Source of the DNA: Hermatobates lingyangjiaoensis
Lineage: Eukaryota > Arthropoda > Insecta > Hemiptera > Hermatobatidae
Length of the DNA stretch: 64,000 bases
Direction of reading: 5' to 3'
NCBI GenBank assembly: GCA_026182355.1
Contig: JAPFBL010000049.1
Location: 5,043,001-5,107,000 of the forward strand
In this document: one piece after another, positions 12,030-24,778 of the stretch
Layout: each line of letters starts with the position of its first letter
How positions within the stretch are numbered: position 1 is the first letter of the stretch
Notes under the pieces: generated by a model
What the model saw: the letters and a program-made list of their open reading frames with translations, nothing else
Told to the model about the DNA's origin: nothing
Databases searched by the model: none
Position numbers and translations under genes: made by a program

Positions 12030-12925
12030 TGGATGCAACATGTAGTTTGATGACTACACGTTTAGTCAGCCATCCATCATACCCTGGAAAGCATGATTAA
12101 GTATATGCTTGATTGGCGTTGATTTTTCTACATTTCAGAATTTGGATCTTCCTACAAATCATTTAACTCATCACAACCTTAATCATTTGTTGTTATTAAA
12201 CCTTTAAAAAACAATTTTTTTTAAGTAATTCACTTAACAACCTAGTCAATGTAAACAAATCCGACAAGTACAGCAGGTGATCTATTACCCAAGATACATT
12301 TTCAGTTTTTATAGCTTTTACCCTTTGCGCTAATCGAAATTTCACGAACTCTTTTTACAGATTACTACTTTTGGGTTTATTTTTCAGCGAAATTTCGTTG
12401 TTTTAAAATTAGCCATTTAGATAATGTTAAAAAAAATAAATTTCTGAAATCATAAAATGTGTAATAACAACCATTTTAATGCAGGTAACTGTGACGAAAA
12501 TGCATTGAGCTCATCGTCACATAAACGGCTTTTTTTAGGTGTAATTTCATTTCCATCTGACAAACGGTATAACTCGTATCCTGCTCACAAGCTTTCAGGT
12601 CCTATTATAGCTAAAAATAATTTACATTTTATCAAAAGATAAATCGTTCAAGTCGTTTTAAAATCTTAGTATTTTTTCTCGTATTCCTTCCATCATTTCT
12701 GTAACAATGCAGACATTTTAAGACTCTAAAATTAGTAGTTTAAGAGAAAAAAAGTTTTTTTTTTTAAAAAATATATTTTGGTCTAAAGAGTAACATTTTC
12801 ATCATACAATATTGCACCCAAACAATAGGATACATCTTTACTATAAGGCTCATTTACATATAACATATGAATTAGATCCATCAAACTGTGTGGACTGCGG
12901 TGTGCCGACAAACTCTTGGGATATT
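12030..12925 (-). mobile_element. Family H copy 2, diverged, minus orientation
   Basis: Interior blocks match copy 1 in order: the CATCATACC(A/C)TGGAAAG motif, TGATTGGCG, the poly-A 'aaaacatttt' zone, the CCCAAACAATAGG block and the ATCCATCAAACTGTG block before a G(T)GTGCCGACAAAC segment. Neither terminus is clear. Divergence is much greater than among the 25, 52 and 53 kb copies. Confidence 0.55.
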
Positions 12926-12999
12926 AAAAACTTATCTTTAATCAGCACAACAAGAATGATTGTAAAATTATGATTAGTCATACTTAAAAATCCGCTACA

Positions 13000-13640
13000 T
13001 GCAAAACCGGTCGGACGTCTGCAACGAGTCACGAGGTAAGGCAGATTTATATAATAATATAATGTATACTAACCTCTGCAGTACTAACAGTATGCATGTT
13101 TGTAAGAAAGTTAAATGTGCATTAATGTTATTCAGAAAGATGGGAAGAAAAACATGGGGTTGTTTACTGAAAATAATGTTCTGGTACTTGTAAAGATTTA
13201 TCCCTCCAAGGGTTTAGAAAAAGGTTGTAAACCAAGAGAACATCAGGAAGGCTGTGCACAGCTTAAAATTGAGACCAACTCCTCACAAACTTGGTTGAAC
13301 ACTAAGAAAAACTTCACTTACTTTAGAAAAAAAATGGTCTTTTATTGGAAGAGGCTAAAGAAAAAAACCCTTGTTCCAACTGGAGGACGTCTTAAAACGT
13401 CTTAGGTCTGAAGTGTTGTGTGTTTGTGAATATATGAACTATCCTAATAAAGTTTTCTGGTTGCAAAAAATAATGGTCAAAGGAGAATCTTATCATATAG
13501 GTACACTCGTCAGAAGGGATGGCGATATCACACACAATGAGGAGGAGACAAATGAAGTTATTAATGACCTCAATAAAGGAACTCAAAATGATAGCACAGT
13601 GGGCAGGAGTAATGCTCCTCAAAACCATACATAATAACAT
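13000..13640 (+). other. Slightly GC-richer segment with overlapping short ORFs, unassigned
   Basis: Two overlapping plus-strand ORFs (13,115-13,405 and 13,371-13,634; 96 and 87 codons) cover a segment less AT-rich than its surroundings. They could be one frame-shifted decayed coding piece, ending ...RRDGDITHNEEETNEVINDL. I do not recognise a family. The following 13,680-14,150 is extremely AT-rich with nothing recognised. Confidence 0.3.
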
Positions 13641-14311
13641 CACACCACAGAGCAAGCAATACAACCAACATTACTACAATAAATAAATTAGAATAATAAT
13701 TTATTATAAAAGAAATCATTATTATACAAGAAATAACTATAATAATATATATTATATATTTATCGTATATTATTTATTTAAATTATCATATTGAACCGAA
13801 ATAATAAATTAGTACAATAAAAGAAAACAATTATTTGTAGCAAAAATATGTATATTTAAACAATTATTTAAAATTATAAATTTTAAGGAACGAGTAACAT
13901 TAAATTATAATGTAAGAGTAGTAGTTATATGTTAAATGAAGTAAGTTATATACCAAGTAGGTATTTAATATTATAACTATACAGTTAAATTATAAAAGAA
14001 ACTAGCATTAATTAAAATTGATAAACTAATAATGCCAATGAACACTTTAATATCACCTTGGCAATTCACAAGCTAGCCAATAGTTATTCAACTAAAAGAT
14101 GAAATATTACTTCATTAAACCTATTGTAACATACCAGTACAAGGTGGCGAATGCCAGTTCCAGATGAAAATGTCTGTGGAGAAAATAAAACATATGATTT
14201 GGTTAATGGTTCACTTTATTTTTATGGCATGATAATGGAGGAGTGGGTCCGTGTGGGGTCGACGTGGGTGGTCCTACTCCACGTAATAATGTCTTCACGA
14301 CTTCCTCTCAC

Positions 14312-14672
<361 letters not shown>

Positions 14673-14683
14673 TTAGGAAGCAC

Positions 14684-15840
14684 TGGCCAACAAATCCTTA
14701 CAACAGTTTACCGCTGGTCTGTTGACAACAAAATAGTATTCAGTAACAATAAATCGAAGGTTCTTCTTATTTCCCGGGGATTCTATCAAGCTCCAAACAT
14801 TTATTTTGGCCTAACAAAATTAGAAGTCAAACCGTTGAAATATTTAGGAGTAACATTCGACTCAAAGTTCTCCTTTAGTCCACACGTCGATGAAATAACG
14901 AAAAAGTGTTCCCAGCTCGTCTGTTGTCCAGAAGTGCTAGAGTTCATTGGGGCATAAAAAGCGGAGCATTAGACATCTTATATAAAGGAGCGTTATTGCC
15001 TCGTCTTCTGTATAGTGTGCCAGTCTGGATCCGAGCGCTTGAAAAGACCTATAATAAAAAGAAGATAGTGTCGTTGCAACGATTGATGCTAATACGGGCG
15101 ATAAAGGGATACAGGACAATATAAGCAGACGCAGCGTGTATCATCGCTAACGCACTACTAATAATAGTAGAAGCAAAGGAAAGGGCTAGCTTCTATACCC
15201 AATCAGGGCAGTGGATGTGCCGTGAGCTTTGACCAAAGCCAATATGAACAGCCAGTTATATTTACAAAAAGGATACTCCCTGGAAGAAAACCAGAAGTAA
15301 TTATTATTATGGGGATGCTGGTGAGGCTACAAACTCGATCTATAAGTTTACAATTTACACCGGTGGAAGTAAGTTGGAGAATCAGGCGGGCGGAGCAATG
15401 GTAGTTTATGAACAGGAAGAGGAAATATACAACGAATCATTCAAGCTGAACAGTTCCTGTTCAAACAACCAAGCTGAGCTAAGAGCCCTTCTCAAAGCTG
15501 TCCAATGGGTAGATCGGACTTGCCCAGTGGTGTCTCCACCATCCTTATCATTAATAAAAACAGATAGCCAGGTGACTCTTAAATCTTTAATATATGCTCG
15601 GGTCCACTGGAAGGACATAGAAGAAATAAGAGCAACATTGGTACATCTAACAACAAAAGGGTGGTTCATTCATTTTGACTGGGTAAAAGCACACGTAGCA
15701 CACATAAAACAGGACTATACTATGGAGCAAAGTTATATATCTTAAGAGTGAATGTATATACAAAATTATTGTAAATATCATTGTGAATCAATGGAACAAC
15801 AACATTAGTACTTTGTGTGGAGCATGTTGAAATAAAGTTT
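14684..15840 (+). pseudogene. 5'-truncated non-LTR retrotransposon: RT end plus RNase H, decayed
   Basis: The first frame gives VYRWSVDNKIVFSNNKSK, then PLKYLGVTFDSKFSFSPHVD: the region after the RT palm. A frameshift near 14,925 leads to SARVHWGIKSGALDILYKGA and LLPRLLYSVPVWIRAL. A third frame (about 15,320-15,745) is an RNase H domain: IYTGGSKLENQAGGAMVVY, SSCSNNQAELRALLKAVQW, IKTDSQVTLKSL, HFDWVKAHVAH. The first catalytic Asp of the usual YTDGS is Gly here, while the Glu and second Asp are present. The 3' tail has AATAAA (15,830) and then runs straight into (AC)n. R1/I-type ORF2 proteins have this layout. It is non-functional. Confidence 0.85.
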
Positions 15841-15841
15841 T

Positions 15842-16482
<641 letters not shown>

Positions 16483-16659
16483 TCCGATAGAAAGAAAGAT
16501 AGAAAGAAAATAGCTAATCTGATATTTCATGTTTCTTCAATCACTCGAGAAATGGCATAAGAATAGTATCCGTATTGTCACAAGCAACTAATAATTTCCT
16601 TTCCCATTATTCAATGTTATCCAAACAATGGAGTTCTTAATATAATTAGTTATATTAAA

Positions 16660-17786
16660 GAGAGCTACATGTAGATTTATTGCAATACATTCACTCAATA
16701 AACAACCTTAACTCTTGCAAGCCTCATAAATTACATGGTTGTTTGGCGATTCACTTTATAGGCTTATGAATATTATTGTTCGTGCACGTCATATTTACTG
16801 TTTAAAATATGTTCAGATTTTTTATATTAAGCTTAAAACAAGAATTATAATTGACTTGATTCTGTCAATCAAACTAGATTGACTGATCATATCAAATCAT
16901 CAAAACATATTCACTTCAAATTCTTCTATTATACTTTCAAACAAGAATTATGATTGATTGAATTCTGAGAATCATTTTCTAGATAAATATAAATAAATCC
17001 AACAAGTACACGAGATAGCTAATCCATTATTCCAAGTTGGATGGTCAGTTCTTATAGATATATTGCACCTTCTGGTAATTGAGATGTCTTGAAACTTTTT
17101 TTGTTGATGTTAAACAAAACAACTAATTTTAAGTTGATGTTATAGTCAAAATTTAATTTTTCTATAGTTAACTGGTTTGCGTTAAAAAAACATTTTCTAA
17201 AATCATAAAATCTACCATGACGCCTGTTTTTGTCCATGTAAATTCAATAAAAAGGTATTCATTTCATTCTCTTGAAATGTGGTGTTGTTGGAAATAATTC
17301 GATTATGATCCGTCAAATTGTGTGAACAAATTTATTTTTTCTATTTAAACATTTTAAATTAAAATTTTGAATTTATTTTTTGAAAAAAAAAAATTGGTCA
17401 AAAATTGTACGTGTTATATAAAAACTGACCTTTTCAATTATTAAAAATATCTGAAGTTTTTACACTATAGAGTCAGTAGTTTAGGTGAAAACAAATGTTG
17501 TCTAGAAACACACTTTAGACAAAAAAGTGACTTTTCTATTATCCAATATTTCTTAAAAACCATAGGACATATCTATACCATAAAGTCCATTTTTTGTAGT
17601 ATATGAATTTGCTCCATAAAATGTGTGACCTGTAGAGTGATCACAAACTTCTGGATAAACACTGATACACACACACAAACATCATGGAAAAATCTGAAGC
17701 TCCATAAAATGTGTGACCTGTAGAGTGATCACAAACTTCTGGATAAACACTGATACACACACACAAACATCATGGAAAAATCTGAA
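16660..17786 (-). mobile_element. Family H copy 3, diverged, minus orientation
   Basis: Matches other minus-oriented copies by blocks: CTACATGTAGATTTATTGCA, TCATAAATTACATGGTTGTTTGGCG, the poly-A region with GTTAAAAAAACATTTTCT, and AAAGTGACTTTTC followed by the ATAGGACATATC block. The segment that normally holds the GT/GGGT zone is present twice in tandem (17,611-17,786). Confidence 0.55.
17611..17786. repeat. 88-bp perfect tandem duplication inside family H
   Basis: Two apparently identical 88-bp units starting GCTCCATAAAATGTGTGACC at 17,611 and 17,699, each with the ACACACACACAAACATCATGG core. The duplication looks recent although the host element is old. Confidence 0.92.
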
Positions 17787-20161
17787 GTGGGTGACACCCC
17801 ACTTAACCATAAGTAAACATAATATCACAGAAGTCTGCAATCATTTTAGTTTTGGTTTATGTTGATTTGTTTATCACGTTGAGGTAAGTAGTTAGAAACT
17901 AACGATAGTGGAGCAGCGCAAGCGCAGATGCATTTGGCAGCACCGTCTTGTGTCTGTTGTTAGTTCATGTACACCTAAATGAAAATGTATTACTAGGTGG
18001 CAGCAACATACAACATATTTTACATATCTTACAGGTTGGGTTGCACTATGACTATTTAGCAATTATGACCATGATAATTGCCTCTTTCAGAGATCAAATA
18101 ACATTGGTTATTGCGTCATATTTATCTATGAAATGAAGTTTTGAATGGTGAAGATATTGCATTTTAAAAATAATAATGATTGATAAGGTGGTTATGACTG
18201 CAGATATTTAAAATAATTGATATAAATAAAATTAGCAAATATTTAAATTGTTTAAAATTACTGACACAAGTCAGAGGCTATCAGGACATGTTGACCAGGC
18301 TAAATGTGTATGTTTGTAATGTTGGTGTAGTCTGATACTGGAATGTAGAAGCTCGCAAAGGGTCAAGGTCACAGGCCTTCAAGCCACGCATGCCTGATCT
18401 CACACATTCATCTTGAAATAACATTACGTAATGGCCGACCCAGTTCCCAATCCTTTCAAATCTCATCCTCGCAGCTACACTCTCAGACATGCTTGGAACG
18501 GTATCTTAAAGTTGAAATGATATATGCAATAACCATCCCCATTCTCATCGTTTGACAATCTCAACTTCCCAGCTATATTCTCAGAATGTTTGACAATATG
18601 TTATTCACTTGAAATAGCAACTACTCCTTTCCTTCGGCTATCATTAATTGTACAATAGTTGCTTGGACACATCGCAGACTGATCAAAGATCGCGGAGGGA
18701 TCTTAGTTCAAGTCTGATAATCGTCTAAACCTTTCCTTCCAACGCAAGTGATCATTGCACGTACCATTACGTGTTCCACAACATCGATGCAACACTCTTT
18801 TTCTAATACTGGTCGTTCAACCAATTACATGTCTACTTTTAAGCTCAGTGTTATTAAATCACTCTTCCTCATTTTATCCCACTGTATCCCACCGGTATTC
18901 AACCGAATGTCGTAAACTACAAATACCTGATTCTATATCCGACATCTAATTTGGCCCTTCCAAATGCGTATAAGAAAAAAGCAAACACATTTACTAGATA
19001 ACATGATTTTTCATTCATAATAAAAATTGACTGATGATGTAGGTTAAATATTGGGATGTAAACCTGTTTTTTGTTATATTTTTCTATACAAATCTTTCCA
19101 ATTTTATTAGGAAAATTCTTTAGACAAAATCTGTTTTCATCACCTTTCAGAGTTAGTTTAATCCCATGCATGCAAAAGATCTGGTATCAATGGATCTTTT
19201 TAAAATTATCAGAGGGTTGAAGCTGGTAACAATTATTCCCAATCAATAATCGTTTGATTATTGTTGTGATAATGTTGTGACAGTAAGATACATTTTTTAG
19301 TTTTTTTAATCCGTTCTCAGTGTTGACTAATGATGCCACAAACTATGAGCTAAAATACTCGCCTTCAAGCATCCTCTCTTACTTTCCCACAACTTCACAA
19401 CACTTTTCATGTCCTTAAACGACCTCAAATCAACTAATACTCTTCTCATCACCTTACTGACCTCAGTATTAAAACCAACCACGTTCTCACTATAATTCCT
19501 GATTGATCCTCAGATCAATCAAACAATCAATTACTATTCCCCTTTGAATGCTAAAGGTCTCCCTTAACCTCGGCAAAGACTGTAAATGATAAAAATACCA
19601 CATACTGGTATTCTTCCAAAGTTAAAAAAAACTGATATACTTGGTATTTTGGTCACGTATCCTTACAAACCTGAACCCATATATTGCATTTCTCCCAGGT
19701 GTTATCTCTGATCATTTTACCTCACTTTTATTAATATTAATATTAATTTATTTTATAGAAATTTATTAATAATCAGATACTACATAATAAGCGTATTCAC
19801 AAAAAAAATTAAAAAAGGACTTGAACACTGCAGTGACCTAAACGCATCTTCAAAACAGCACAAGATACGATGACCCTATGAAAGAAATTTACTAAAAACA
19901 TATAGTGTATAAAGTATAAATCACTTTAAAGTTTCAAACAAAGCCAAAAGATACCGTACATTTTATCGACATACCTCAGAAAACTAATGCAAATGAAACG
20001 AAGGCTATAAACCAGATAGTAGAAAAGTCTCTATCCGACAGACTAACGTACTATAAACAAATTGCAGGACAAACCGAATAAAACTTTAAGATTATTGCAA
20101 TGAACTTGCCAAAATATACACAAGCTCTAAGCTTGATTTGACCTAATTATAAATTAAAAAA
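17787..20161. other. Unassigned DNA, no gene recognised
   Basis: Mixed AT-rich sequence. A slightly GC-richer part at 18,270-18,780 includes a 69-codon minus-strand ORF of no recognisable family. No element termini or tandem repeats were seen. Confidence 0.4.
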
Positions 20162-20925
20162 TCTGGAGTGGCTTACACTCAACTTTACTATAAGTAAACT
20201 TAATATCAAACTTCTTGGGTATATAATATATAATGTCTCATTTAAGTATAATATAACCGTCTAAATGGGAGGTGTTTATTAGTCTTTCATTCCTGAGGTA
20301 GTACAGTTAGTGATTGATCCACTTATTAATATACTAGCAAACATTCCCTTCTTTGACGTAATCAAAAATTTGATGATACATGGTATTCCAAAATATCAAT
20401 AGAAATTATAGAATAGTAGAAAATATCATTATTAGTACAGTGTTAAGCAAATGCCTCTGTATATACCGCATTAGCTGAGTGTCCTTCAGGTTCATGGAAG
20501 GATAATGAGTTGGAACCTCTGACTCTTGGGCAAGCAAACTACAGTTGACTATGTGAGAAAACCTTTGCCTCACTTACTTCCATTCCTGAGGTAGATAGAG
20601 TTTCCCTTTGCGACTTAGTTAACGTCATTGTGAAACATGCACTGACGGGACACTTCAATCTTTTGAATGGAAACGGATAGTGGCTCGGGATACATAGACT
20701 CCTCAGTACCACACCTAGTCATGATGTCTGTCTCTATAGTATATCAGTGCAGAGCACGAACTCTGAAAAGTGACGAAAGAAAAAGTGACTTTCCCGTCAT
20801 GCATAATTTCTCGCAGACAATACGGATCATCTGTACTATGAGGCCCATTTTTGTGTAAAACATCAACTTCATCTATCAAACATTCTGGACCGTAGTGTGG
20901 TAATCAACTTTGGACACAGAACCTT
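20162..20925 (-). mobile_element. Family H copy 4, minus orientation, rearranged around helicase fragment
   Basis: The 3' end is at 20,162 (TCTGGAGTGGC after an A run, hairpin GAGTG-TAAGC-CACTC on the minus strand), followed by the conserved 3' 170 bp to about 20,333. Then comes a Helitron-helicase fragment. From 20,770 the family H block AAAGTGACTTTCCCGTCATG resumes, continuing to the TATCAAACATTCTGGACCGT block. Most of the normal interior is missing. Confidence 0.6.
20334..20766 (-). pseudogene. Helitron helicase C-terminal fragment, second copy
   Basis: The minus strand reads SHYPFPFKRLKCPVSACFTM, TLTKSQRETL, KVFSHSQL, stop, FACPRVRGSN, and ends NAVYTEAFA with a natural TAA. This is one continuous frame broken only by the TAG after QL, where the family has QLYVA. 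The same TAG is in the copy at 9001-9467. The 3' boundary is TTTGCTAG followed by T (20,334), and the other end of homology is TCAGAGTTCGTG (20,766). Here it lies in the same orientation as the surrounding family H copy. Confidence 0.75.
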
Positions 20926-21329
20926 CTTCTCTTTTGCCTATGTTTTCTATCAGAGCAAGAGTACCATAAAGAAACATACTTGATGCTTTCCTGCATTTCA
21001 TAGACCTCAGATGTATATTCCAGAATCTTCACTAGTGCATCCCAGAATCTTCGCACCGAGTTTTATCCACTTTTACTCCAGTCAAATCCTTGATACATCA
21101 TCCAAAAATTTTAGAAAAAAACTAAGCATTATAGAAATTAGAATGTTTTTGAGAGTTCCGAATATGAGAAGTTCCCAAGCTACTGCTTCTTGACCCCGAT
21201 GACGTCACATTCCCTTACCATTTTCAATGGTCACCAACCCCCACCCATTCCTCCAGTGACTTTTAGCTCTAGCAGTATCTCCTGGAATATGCTAGTATCA
21301 ACTTAAAAAATCTGGTTGGAGTGGAATGG
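20926..21329. other. Unassigned DNA
   Basis: No element end or coding signal recognised. Confidence 0.4.
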
Positions 21330-21695
21330 AAACAGAGATCTACCAGTTCAGAATCGTCTGACATACCCACTTATCTACGAGGGCCCTTGGTGGAGTTATT
21401 CAAAGGGCCTCATTAATCAAAGACTGATGGTTCCTAGTTATGTAATATAATTAAGATTTGCTTTATTATCAAGCAAACAGTTAATTATTTGATAAGAGTT
21501 TTTCAATAACTGTTTTGTTAAATTGGTTTAATATCCATTTTATTTCGATAATTTGCGGTGTGCAAATAAATTGAGATAAAGAAATTTAGTAAAATATTTT
21601 TTAATTGTTATTTCTTTAACTTTGTGTAAATGCGCTTATAAATTAAGATTAAAATTAGAGAAATATTAAAGGTCTAGGTGTGTATGTTTATTTGT
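21330..21695 (+). repeat. Dispersed repeat R, plus copy (empty-site copy)
   Basis: Diverged inverse copy of 30,962-31,425. Shared blocks in order are GTCTGAC..CCCACTTATC, CTACGAGGGCCCTTGGTGGA, AAGATTTGCTTTATTATC, TTAATTATTTGATAA, GTTTTGTTAAATT, TTTCGATAAT and AAATTAAGATTAA. This copy lacks the 183-bp insert found in the other, so it shows the pre-insertion site. Confidence 0.75.
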
Positions 21696-22556
21696 TTGTG
21701 TGGGGATGGGGGGGTTTGTAAACAGTTAAATATTTGTGGAAGAGTAAGAGTACCGAAATACTAAAAATTTATTCCCTCAGCTACTACGTGGAAGTAGATA
21801 GTATTCACATTCCATAGTATGTAGTAGCTGATGTTCCAACTGCTTCTAGAGTGATCCTTATCGAATTGCTGTTCCGATACATAATATCGGATACCTAACA
21901 CCTCTGCATAATCAGATCACTCCCCCTTGAGCCCACATGCCAGCTCACATTTTGTAACCAAACCTTATTCAAATAGTATACATTAAGCATTCCAACAATT
22001 GAACATATGCATTTTCTATAATTGGTGCATTGAACTGAATACTGAACGCATGCTAGCTCAGTTTATATGTACCTTCAACCAACTGTTAACAGGTTTAATA
22101 AAGAGAAGTGTTTACTCGTAACTGTCTGCTGTAATGAACTGCAAGCTATTGTGAGATTACAACATGAAAAATAGACCGTTAACCTAACAGATGAGTGGTA
22201 GAAATTTATTATTTCTAAGCAAAACGTTATATTTTGACCTTTTTTTAAAAAAATATGGAGGACAGATCAAACGTTCTGTGCCATATGACTTGATTATCTG
22301 TGAGATGTATACTTGGAGAAGAAGGAAAAGGAAAATAACCTCTCCTTCCTGGTATTTGTTAAAAATATTCAATGGGATTTTGTCGCTTTCTTTCACAGTA
22401 CTTATAAGTCTTCAAAAATCAGAGGTGGTAAAAATTCTCTAGGAAACAGATGTCCTCAATAGTCAAATGCAACTATTAAAAAGTATTTGTTGTAAGTATT
22501 TCTTTTTGGCATAATGAATTATTCTTTATTTTTGCATGTTATTTATATTCTTTTTA

Positions 22557-22790
22557 TTCTACTCTCAGTAGGGTATAGTAATTCTGAAAAAAATTGAACT
22601 AGAGATTTTGACAGATTTACATATTTTAAGGTCCCCAAGGTCCTTTTTTTGACGTTTTCTCGATACATCTGTGTGTATATGGGTGTGTGGGTGTGTATCC
22701 AAACGTTTGTGAGCACTCTATAGGCCAAGCAGTTTAAATGGATCAAATTCATATTTTACCTAAATATGCATCCCATTTTTGCCCTAATAG
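22557..22790 (+). mobile_element. Family H 5' fragment, diverged
   Basis: Reads AGGGTATAGTAATTCTGAAA, then GAGATTTTGACAG, ACATATTTTAAGGTCCC, a TGTGTGTATATGGGTGTGTG zone and TGGATCAAATTCATATTTTA. That is the block order of the family H first 200 bp. The region between here and 23,770 contains nothing else I can name. Confidence 0.55.
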
Positions 22791-23770
22791 ATTTTCATCA
22801 ATGAGGTTGTTGGGAACCTTGTATTATCCAACATTGGTCAGTCGGAAGAAACCTTCACCTTCCTTTTTGTTAATTGTTCTGTGTTTTATACCTTTGTTTG
22901 AGTTGATTTGTCTTGTTTCACTAAAATTCTGTCTGTGAGAGTTAATTAACAATAGTGCTCTTTCATAAACTTTCGAGTAAATAATATCATAGCCCGTTGA
23001 GTCTTTAAAAAGGTGCAACTGACATAGACTGACATATGTATGGCTATCACATTTTATCACCTATTGTTAAATTAATACGTTGATCAAACTTTTATATGCT
23101 GATACTCATACTTATTTTGCCATTAAATTTTAAAATCATATACTGGTGATATCATTTTAAACCATATGTAATCCCAAATTTTGTTTGGGAGCACCTGTCC
23201 GAGGAGCAAGTCCGACGGCTGCTCGGGAACATCCATTCACAGGCCTGTTTGAATGCTTGGTTTACTAACCGTTGGTTTATTTAACAGGTCCATTTGTTAT
23301 ATACCGTTAATGAGGTTACTGGTCCATTGGTTCTTCCTTTATGGTTTTAGTAGTTTCTATAAACTATTATAAACTTCTATAAATAAAAATCTCTTATTTA
23401 TTTTAGTGGCTCACTCACAGGTTTAAGCTGTTTTTGAAGTACATAGTCGCAATCACTCCGTTTTTGAAAAGGATTTGTACTTTTGTTTCAAAGAATGGGC
23501 GGCTTTCATAACCTCGGATGTTATGACTCGGTAACAGGATGACTGGTTGTTATGTGGACACGAATTCATTTATTATCTATTTCATTACAGGTAATATTTA
23601 TCGGAATTTGTGCAACATAAAGGAAAAGTGGTTCTTTCAAACTATAGGCAATCTCTTCTTTGATTTCCTTATTACTTTTATACTCCACTTTTGTTTCTTC
23701 CTTGATCTTTCACTACATATAACCTATGACTATACATCCGTATTATAACATTCTTTTATAGTTACGAAAC

Positions 23771-23957
23771 ATGTCTCTTGGCCAAATATTAGTTCTATTA
23801 TCCCTTCATTGCAGGAAATTAGACGATTGTGTCGAATTTCTCATTCAGAAGTCATAATGCCGGTGCTGTAGTTGACTTTACTGAAGCATGTCTTAAGGAA
23901 GATGTGCTACCTATCTACACCTATATATATAATTCAAAACATAATATAGTTCGTTAG
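23771..23957 (+). pseudogene. Penelope-like element N-terminal remnant, plus copy
   Basis: The start reads MSLGQ in one frame. After frameshifts the next segments read EIRRLCRISHSEV and NAGAVVDFTEACLKEDVLPI followed by YTYIY. These parallel the better preserved MSLGQ..., NAETVVNFNVTCLKEDLLPI and YTNIY in the minus-strand copy at 29,300-29,494. The 'CL.EDLLP.YTNI' pattern is typical of Penelope-like ORF N-termini. It is too broken to code. Confidence 0.6.
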
Positions 23958-24205
23958 GACACGTTGTCAAATGATAAAAATAACTTTATTTTGACCAAGA
24001 GCTATTCTGTAGTATCAAAACAAGGAGAGTGACATCTTTCCCATTAATATAGTGTAGTGCTATTGGATTGTCCACCATAGTTCTACCGGAGTGCTATCTT
24101 CCCTCTTCTCTTCCTTATGAAAGGTCATAAGTAAGTTAAAAAACACTGCCCCATCTCATACTTGTTAAGAGTGTGATGGGGCAGTTGAACTATAATATAT
24201 CAAGC

Positions 24206-24658
24206 GTCCCTATCACAGAGGTTGGCATGAATCTGGATAGTCCCTATCACAGGGGTTGGCATAAATGTGGATATTCCCTATCACAGGAGTTGGCATGAAT
24301 CTGGATAGTCCCTATCACAGGGGTTGGCATGAATCTGGATAGTCCCTATCACAGGGGTTGGCATGAATCTGGATAGTCCCTATCTTAGGGGTTGGCATGA
24401 ATCTGGATAGTCCCTATCACAGGGGTTGGCATGAATCTGGATAGTCCCTATCACAGGGGTTGGCATGAATCTGGATAGTCCCTATCACAGGGGTTGGCAT
24501 AAATGTGGATATTCCCTATCACAGGGGTTGGCATGAATCTGGATAGTCCCTATCACAGGGGTTGGCATGAATTTGGATAGTCCCTATCACAGGGGTTGGC
24601 ATGAATCTGGATAGTCCCTATCACAGGGGTTGGCATGAATCTGGATAGTCCCTATCAC
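24206..24658. repeat. 34-bp minisatellite, 13 units plus partial
   Basis: The unit begins GTCCCTATCACAGGGGTTGG and continues CATGAATCTGGATA. The period is exactly 34 bp from 24,206 to 24,648, followed by an 11-bp partial unit. Units 2-3 and 9-10 share the same linked variants (CATAAATGTGGATA followed by TTCCC). It is directly repeated with no unique spacers, so it is not a CRISPR array. Confidence 0.97.
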
Positions 24659-24778
24659 GTTGGTTTACGCGCTAAAATATAAGTGTGTCAAAACTACTTC
24701 TGTCAGAATGTATTTAACATTTACTGACTACTTCAAAACAGTTCACTTATTACAGTATCTTCATTGCAAATATAAAAA

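Noticed and set aside
18281..18490. 69-codon minus-strand ORF in a GC-richer patch
   Set aside because: No recognisable family, no splice context and no second copy.
21300..21325. Family H 3' end at AAAAAATCTGGTTGGAGTGG
   Set aside because: A 4-bp insertion breaks the motif and no subterminal repeat follows; probably coincidence within repeat R.
23186..23285. Possible coding fragment HLSEEQVRRLLGNIHSQA
   Set aside because: It reads like protein for about 30 codons but I cannot place it in any family, and the flanks give no support.
24206..24658. CRISPR-like regular array
   Set aside because: Units are directly contiguous with no unique spacers, in animal DNA; it is a minisatellite.
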